Shown: positions 59,137-64,000 of the stretch, one piece after another | How the letters are laid out: the number at the start of each line of letters is the position of its first letter | Numbering within the stretch: the first letter of the stretch is position 1 | Origin: Rickettsia typhi | GTDB taxonomy: Bacteria > Pseudomonadota > Alphaproteobacteria > Rickettsiales > Deianiraeaceae | Length of the DNA: 64,000 nucleotides | Direction of reading: 5' to 3' | Assembly (NCBI GenBank): GCA_945881985.1 | Contig: CAMCVL010000004.1 | Span: 1 to 64,000, forward strand | The notes under the pieces: generated by a model | Seen by the model: only the letters and a program-made list of their open reading frames with translations | The model's database searches: none | Told to the model about the DNA's origin: nothing | Translations under genes and position numbers: made by a program

Positions 59137-60651
59137 CTACTCAATCTCTGCCATATGGGCGTCTGGAGCTAGGTTGTCAAACTTTGTTGTTTCTTCGTTA
59201 AAATAGAGCTGTATATTGCCAACTTCGCCGTTTCGGTGCTTTGCAACGATAATTTCAGATTTATTGGTTGCCGCTCTAAGTCTTTCGCCGTTTTTCTCCA
59301 TCCATTCCGCAAATTGCCTCTCGGCTGTTTCAGGTGGCATACCTCGTTTAAGATAATAGGAATCTCTATATATAAACATTACAATATCTGCATCTTGCTC
59401 AATGGAACCACTTTCTCTAAGGTCTGATAACATGGGTCTTTTATCGTCTCTGGACTCAACATTACGCGACAGCTGCGATAAGGCAATTACAGGCACATTA
59501 AGCTCTTTTGCAATTGCTTTTAAGCCCTGAGTTACCTCCGATACCTCTTGCACCCTGTTAAAATCACTCTTTGCCGAGCCGGAACCTCTAATTAACTGCA
59601 AATAGTCAATAATCAACAAATCAAGTCCGTATCTTTGTTTTAAACGCCTTGCTCTTGTGCGTATTGCCCCTATTGTAAGAGCCGGGGTGTCGTCTATATA
59701 CATGGGGTAGTTTTCAATCTCTGGTATGGCTTGTATAACATTGTTTAAAGTTACAGAGTCAATTCTGCCCCCGATAAGCTCTGTTACAGGCACCTCTGTA
59801 TGCATTGAAAGTATCTTACCAGAAATTTGCTCACAACTCATCTCAAGTGAGAAGATGCCAACCCCACCAAGCTTTGATTTTTGATATTCTTTCTTCATAA
59901 CTATATTTTTTACTGCATTTAGGGCAATTGATATGGCAAAGGATGTTTTACCCATGGACGGCCTACCGGCAATGATAATAAGGTCGGAATTTTGCCATCC
60001 GTGTATCTTCTCGTTCAGGTCAACAAAGCCAGTATCAATGCCACTTATACCACCTTTTTGCTTTGCTCTTTCAATTCTGGCTCTGGTTTCACCGAGGGCA
60101 TTTTTAAGACTCATAAATCCGCCAAGAATTTTTTGCCCCTGTGTGTTAAGCTTAAAAAGCTGAGTTTCAATTTGCTCTATTTGCTCCTCGGTTCTAGTCT
60201 CTCCATCGTTTTTAAAAACAACATCGCGTACACTATTCATTAATACCTCTATAAGTCTGCGTTTTAAAGCAAGGTCGCGTACCGTCTCAGCCCTTTGCCT
60301 TACATCAACGCCGCCAAGCATAAAATCACTAATAACAGCCCTCAGGTAACCCGCACCCCCAATCCCGTTAAAAACAGGGTCGTTTGCAAGGTTTGAGGAA
60401 AGCGAAACAACATCCGCAATCTTACCTCTGTCAATTAACTTAACGATTGTGTCATAAATTTTTTGATTGCCGCCAATGTAAAAATCGTTAAGACTTACAA
60501 TTTCACGCACCTTGTTTAAATTGTTGTTATCTTGCAATATGGCACCTAAAATCTCGCACTCCGCAGCATCACTATGAGGCAAAACAATATCCTTGTTGTC
60601 ACCCTGATTTATGGCAAGGGGTTTTTCTTTGTCGCTAATGGAGTTTTGCAT
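59137..60651 (-). CDS. dnaB: Replicative DNA helicase DnaB
   Basis: Hexameric helicase that drives the replication fork and loads primase. From ATG 60651 it is 504 residues (a TTG at 60657 is the alternative). The N-terminal domain has PHSDAAECEILGAIL; the C-terminal RecA-like domain has Walker A GRPSMGKTSFAISIALNA (residues 229-246), GLDLLIIDYLQLI and SDLRESGSIEQDADIVMF. No intein is present. It is transcribed away from the large lipoprotein gene. Confidence 0.98.
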   Translation of the reverse strand: MQNSISDKEKPLAINQGDNKDIVLPHSDAAECEILGAILQDNNNLNKVREIVSLNDFYIGGNQKIYDTIVKLIDRGKIADVVSLSSNLANDPVFNGIGGAGYLRAVISDFMLGGVDVRQRAETVRDLALKRRLIEVLMNSVRDVVFKNDGETRTEEQIEQIETQLFKLNTQGQKILGGFMSLKNALGETRARIERAKQKGGISGIDTGFVDLNEKIHGWQNSDLIIIAGRPSMGKTSFAISIALNAVKNIVMKKEYQKSKLGGVGIFSLEMSCEQISGKILSMHTEVPVTELIGGRIDSVTLNNVIQAIPEIENYPMYIDDTPALTIGAIRTRARRLKQRYGLDLLIIDYLQLIRGSGSAKSDFNRVQEVSEVTQGLKAIAKELNVPVIALSQLSRNVESRDDKRPMLSDLRESGSIEQDADIVMFIYRDSYYLKRGMPPETAERQFAEWMEKNGERLRAATNKSEIIVAKHRNGEVGNIQLYFNEETTKFDNLAPDAHMAEIE

Positions 60652-60686
60652 AATCAATAAAATCTAAATAACATTAAATGATTGTA

Positions 60687-60715
60687 TTGACTAGCTTGTA
60701 AATTTCTACTATAAT
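60687..60715 (+). promoter_or_regulatory. Sigma70-type promoter for the large lipoprotein
   Basis: TTGACT (60687-60692), a 17-bp spacer and a perfect TATAAT (60710-60715). The predicted start near 60722 gives a leader of about 70 nt before the ATG at 60792. Confidence 0.72.
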
Positions 60716-60791
60716 TTAATAAATTTTAAAAATGTATTGCTTAAATCAATGCACCGATTTATATTTTAAAATTATAAAAAGTAGATGATAT

Positions 60792-63700
60792 ATGTTGATA
60801 TTGCTTAACTTTGCAAAAAAGTATTTAAACCTTTTGGCAATTGCAACAGGTATACCAAGTATGCTGTTTGCATGTGCAACAAAAACAAATTTAACACCCG
60901 GTAATGAGCGTATTTGCCTTGACGGCTCGGTGCAACAAGGGCAGTGTATTTTGGTGTCGCGTAAAATATTTACCCCATCAAATCATGCTTATCGATACAT
61001 TGCAACACAAGATACCTACAACAATGCTTTTGGGGAAACCTTTGCCACCAAACTAACAAACGCAGAAGGTAAATACAGCACGCCCGTTACAGACAATCAG
61101 TTTTTTCGTCGCATAGCTCCAATCGCCCTTAACGCAAACCTTGATGTGCCTTTTGCGAAAAAAAATAATCTTCAAAATGACTCTGGCTCAAGTTATATTG
61201 ATAAAATCAATCAAAAAACCTACAATCAATATGCAAGTTTTCAAGATGGCTCGGTTGAAAAAAACACTAATATTTTAGCTCTTCTGGGCACCAATATAAC
61301 AAATGCCACAAATCTAACCCACTCGCCACTTGACGAGCCATTTGATACAGATATTACATCGCCACAATCCAGCGCCGACAATGTTAATAATATTGCAAAG
61401 TACATAAACGGATCAGTCTCAAAAAATAGCGACACTTTAGGACTTGCTTTTAACTCAAATTTTAAAACAATGACATCCATGGACATATCGAGCTTAGCCG
61501 GCAGTAAAGATTTTACTGTACAGCGGGCCGCAGGTGTAAATATAAAATTTTATCCATACTATTCAATACCAACAAATGCAACTGCAACTGATCAAGTTGA
61601 TAATTCTTACAAGCAGTATTCAATTGTGGGACTTGGCTTAAAAACCTTTATTGGTAAAATAGAGAAGGAGGCAACAGTTTTATTTGCCCCCTCTTTTAGC
61701 TCGTCTAGCGGGTTAATGGCATCGTTGAACAGTTTAGTTACAGTTACAGATAAAAATAGTAACATCTCCGGTAATTTATACTTCACCAATTTATCATCAG
61801 TGAATCCAGAAATGACAAATGAGATACAAAAAGCTCACACCGATACAGGACTAAGAAGGGTTCCCTTTACAATTGACACGAGCAAGACTGAAGATAAAAT
61901 GACGATTGCCGAAAGTGCAATGATAAACAGAGAGCTGATAACCATTATTGCAAAAGGCTTTTACGACAAATACAATTCCACAGAGAACAAAAACACCATT
62001 ACAATCGTACCAACTGGCACCGTTGCTAGCGGCAATATATCAACTAATTTTAATGTTTTATACGGTCAAAAAGGTTACTATTTTGTAACTGACAATGCAG
62101 CGGAGAACTCCACCACAAGCATAACTGCAAATAGAACACCAGGACAGACTTACAAAGCTCCAAATGATACCCTGCTTATTTCAAGCGGAAAAGCAGACAA
62201 TATCGGCATAAATGTTGCGGACACATCCACTTTTGCTGGCTATATTTTTGGTAAGTATCCTTTTGCAAACATGTATTATGGTAGCTCATATGCCCAGTTT
62301 GGCAACGCTGCAAACTCAAAGAATCAAGGTACAAATTACGACCCCAAGCTTGGAGGTACAAATTACGACTCCAAACTTGCAGGTATGATATTGGAATATT
62401 CCAAGCTTTTAGGAGGTGAGGGCTATAATAACTTGAAAAAAAACCTATTAGTTGCAGCATCTATTGATTTTACAAGCACAACTAAGGACATAAGCCTAGA
62501 GTTGCCTAAAGAGTTGCCTAAAATTACAGATGGCACAAGGGGTTGTGGTGCTTATAGGGATTTTTGCATATCGGTGCCAAATGTAGTAGGCAGTATGGCA
62601 ACTAGCTTAACCGACAAATCCCTTGCTGCATCGGCAACATTAACTGCAGTTGTTGATAGTGCGCGTAAAATATTTTTACAAACCAAAGCTGGACAGGACT
62701 ATCCATATCTTAGCGACTTTATTAAAACAAAGCTAACTGATAAAATTGACTTTGAAAATACAAATTATATCACCACAAGCTCATCTGCACCTCCAAAAAT
62801 AGATAGTAATAATGCAAACTACACATCCAACACCCCACAGGTGTATCAATTTAACAAAATAGATGACTTAAAGACTTTTATTACAAGCAGAGGTTACGAT
62901 AAGGTTCTTGAATACTATGCCACAACAGCCAAAGATTACGATATAACAAAAGATGCCTCTGGCGACTACAGCAAAGAAACAGATAAAACATCGGCGATAT
63001 ACATAGGGGGAAACAAAAATGAAGTTAAAGTTGGGGAGTCCAAGATTCAGCTTTTACAAGACAAAGCTAACTTAACAAGCCTTTTAACCGATGGTAAAAC
63101 ATTTGAGGCAAAAAATATTAACGATGCAAATGTTTTAACAATACTAAAATACCTTGTTGCAGATGATATTATTTTTATTGCTAACGATGGCACAAAATAC
63201 ATTAACGGCGAGCGGCTTTTTGCTACAGCCATAATAGAAGGGCAAAAAATATATTTTAACAAAGACTGCTCTGGTATTGAGTGCAAAATACTTGCAAAGG
63301 ATCCTTCAAACACCATTCAATCCAATATCTACGGATATGGTATTTTAAATTCTCAGGAAATAACAACGCCCGCTACAAAATCCATTAACATTGCTGGCAA
63401 AAGTTTCGCGTTAAACGATTCTCTGGTGCAAGGCTCAAGCGTCACTGGGCAAAATCTTGATGGCTCATCCAGGCTTCAAAGCATAGCATCTAATGTTGAC
63501 TACACCGTTACCTTTAAAGACTCGGTTTATAACTATGCCGCAGATGCTTCGGCTGCCTTAAAGCCAATTACTTACAGTATGGAGCAAATATCCAACCTTG
63601 GCTCAGCAATGTTTTTTAACCAAAGCCAATTTAATCAAAATATCGTGACAAGAAAAAACTACAATCTTGGCGGTTTTAGTTTTAGTATTAACACATCAAA

Positions 63701-64000
63701 TATAAATACTTCAAAATCAAACCCCCTTGCAAATCTTGCAAGCTTAAATTTAAGTAGCAATCAATCTGGATTATCAAGGCTCAATGGAGGGTCCTTTGGT
63801 AGCGAGGTTGGCAAGTGGCATTTTAGAGGATTTTACAATAGCCAAAACAATGCAAAATCGCTAGGATTAAACGATACAACCCTTCAAGCCGTAGCACCTT
63901 TATCCTTGGGGCAGTTTGCTAATGGTTTGCAAATCAACAATTATTCATCAGTGCTTGGGATTGGTCAAAAAGGCTTTGCAGCAGGATATAGAATTGGTAA
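60792..64000 (+). CDS. Large predicted lipoprotein, incomplete at 3' end
   Basis: An unbroken frame of at least 1069 codons that runs off the window. The N-terminus is a signal (YLNLLAIATGIPSMLFAC) ending in a lipobox-like LFAC, so lipidation at Cys34 is plausible. No known domain is seen in the first 1000 residues. The composition is rich in Asn, Thr and Ser, as in secreted surface proteins. A 9-codon duplication (GTNYDPKLG, GTNYDSKLA; 62328-62381) and a tandem ELPKELPK (62505 area) show local repeats. The final 130 residues (GGFSFSINTSNIN, KWHFRGFYNSQNN, IGQKGFAAGYRIG) could lead into a beta-barrel autotransporter-like end. It starts a transcript divergent from dnaB. Confidence 0.75.
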   Translation, partial: MLILLNFAKKYLNLLAIATGIPSMLFACATKTNLTPGNERICLDGSVQQGQCILVSRKIFTPSNHAYRYIATQDTYNNAFGETFATKLTNAEGKYSTPVTDNQFFRRIAPIALNANLDVPFAKKNNLQNDSGSSYIDKINQKTYNQYASFQDGSVEKNTNILALLGTNITNATNLTHSPLDEPFDTDITSPQSSADNVNNIAKYINGSVSKNSDTLGLAFNSNFKTMTSMDISSLAGSKDFTVQRAAGVNIKFYPYYSIPTNATATDQVDNSYKQYSIVGLGLKTFIGKIEKEATVLFAPSFSSSSGLMASLNSLVTVTDKNSNISGNLYFTNLSSVNPEMTNEIQKAHTDTGLRRVPFTIDTSKTEDKMTIAESAMINRELITIIAKGFYDKYNSTENKNTITIVPTGTVASGNISTNFNVLYGQKGYYFVTDNAAENSTTSITANRTPGQTYKAPNDTLLISSGKADNIGINVADTSTFAGYIFGKYPFANMYYGSSYAQFGNAANSKNQGTNYDPKLGGTNYDSKLAGMILEYSKLLGGEGYNNLKKNLLVAASIDFTSTTKDISLELPKELPKITDGTRGCGAYRDFCISVPNVVGSMATSLTDKSLAASATLTAVVDSARKIFLQTKAGQDYPYLSDFIKTKLTDKIDFENTNYITTSSSAPPKIDSNNANYTSNTPQVYQFNKIDDLKTFITSRGYDKVLEYYATTAKDYDITKDASGDYSKETDKTSAIYIGGNKNEVKVGESKIQLLQDKANLTSLLTDGKTFEAKNINDANVLTILKYLVADDIIFIANDGTKYINGERLFATAIIEGQKIYFNKDCSGIECKILAKDPSNTIQSNIYGYGILNSQEITTPATKSINIAGKSFALNDSLVQGSSVTGQNLDGSSRLQSIASNVDYTVTFKDSVYNYAADASAALKPITYSMEQISNLGSAMFFNQSQFNQNIVTRKNYNLGGFSFSINTSNINTSKSNPLANLASLNLSSNQSGLSRLNGGSFGSEVGKWHFRGFYNSQNNAKSLGLNDTTLQAVAPLSLGQFANGLQINNYSSVLGIGQKGFAAGYRIG
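62328..62381 (+). repeat. 27-bp tandem duplication inside the large lipoprotein
   Basis: The sequence beginning GGTACAAATTACGAC occurs twice in tandem, 27 bp apart, with four differences, encoding GTNYDPKLG then GTNYDSKLA. It keeps the frame and looks like a recent duplication. Confidence 0.85.

Overview
The window is AT-rich, densely coded bacterial DNA. Most genes are confident matches to conserved families. The gene set suggests a Gram-negative alphaproteobacterium near the Rickettsiales. It has a Rickettsia-style VirB11 secretion ATPase, relics of a gene-transfer-agent or HK97-type phage (portal protein and a DUF3168-like protein), complex I genes scattered as singletons (nuoH, nuoN), and outer-membrane and wall genes (lptD, lpxK, meso-DAP-type murE). 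It also keeps purine (purN, purQ), aromatic (aroA), lysine/DAP (dapA), thiamin (thiS, thiC) and lipoate (lipB) steps. That is a larger repertoire than in Rickettsia itself and would fit a less reduced or extracellular relative. The placement is inference; no rRNA gene is present.

Layout. 0.4-2.3 kb: rpsB and an LPP20-type lipoprotein. 2.3-4.5 kb: phage/GTA portal and a DUF3168-like gene separated by a 31-bp tandem array and GC-rich palindromes. 4.5-8.2 kb: an isolated virB11, a CsgG/FlgT-like lipoprotein and murE. 8.2-9.4 kb: comF and an mnhG-like gene. 9.8-13.2 kb: dnaK, then a three-gene cassette of unknown function (cassette A). 13.5-15.0 kb: purN, rpsU, rpmG, tRNA-Val, rpsO. 15.2-19.5 kb: purQ, lptD, tRNA-Leu, lipB. 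19.6-24.5 kb: dps, aroA, ffh, a RidA-family gene and nuoH, all on the minus strand. 24.8-37.2 kb: gyrB, then rplJ, rplL, rpoB, rpoC. 37.2-38.4 kb: a gene-free relic zone. 38.4-43.5 kb (minus): dapA, a bioC-like gene, and a compact rplM-rpsI-rpsM-rpsK-rpoA-infA operon. 43.8-53.9 kb (plus): nuoN, lpxK, fusA, fabZ, pgk, a cysteine desulfurase, cydA without an adjacent cydB, and a small membrane protein. 54.0-59.0 kb: an accessory stretch with thiS, cassette B, thiC and two overlapping unknown ORFs. 59.1-60.7 kb: dnaB. 60.8 kb to the end: a very large predicted lipoprotein that runs off the window.

The best candidate for something undescribed is the pair of cassettes. Each has, in the same order, a polar protein of about 65 aa, a charged protein of 60-72 aa, and a 275-277 aa protein with a membrane helix near each end. 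The two copies lie about 42 kb apart on opposite strands and have weak but collinear residue similarity. Other points: almost no start codon has a Shine-Dalgarno sequence, including those of ribosomal protein genes; instead starts follow T-rich tracts. Several sigma70-type promoters with exactly 17-bp spacers can be read upstream of virB11, tRNA-Leu, the overlapping unknown ORFs and the large lipoprotein.
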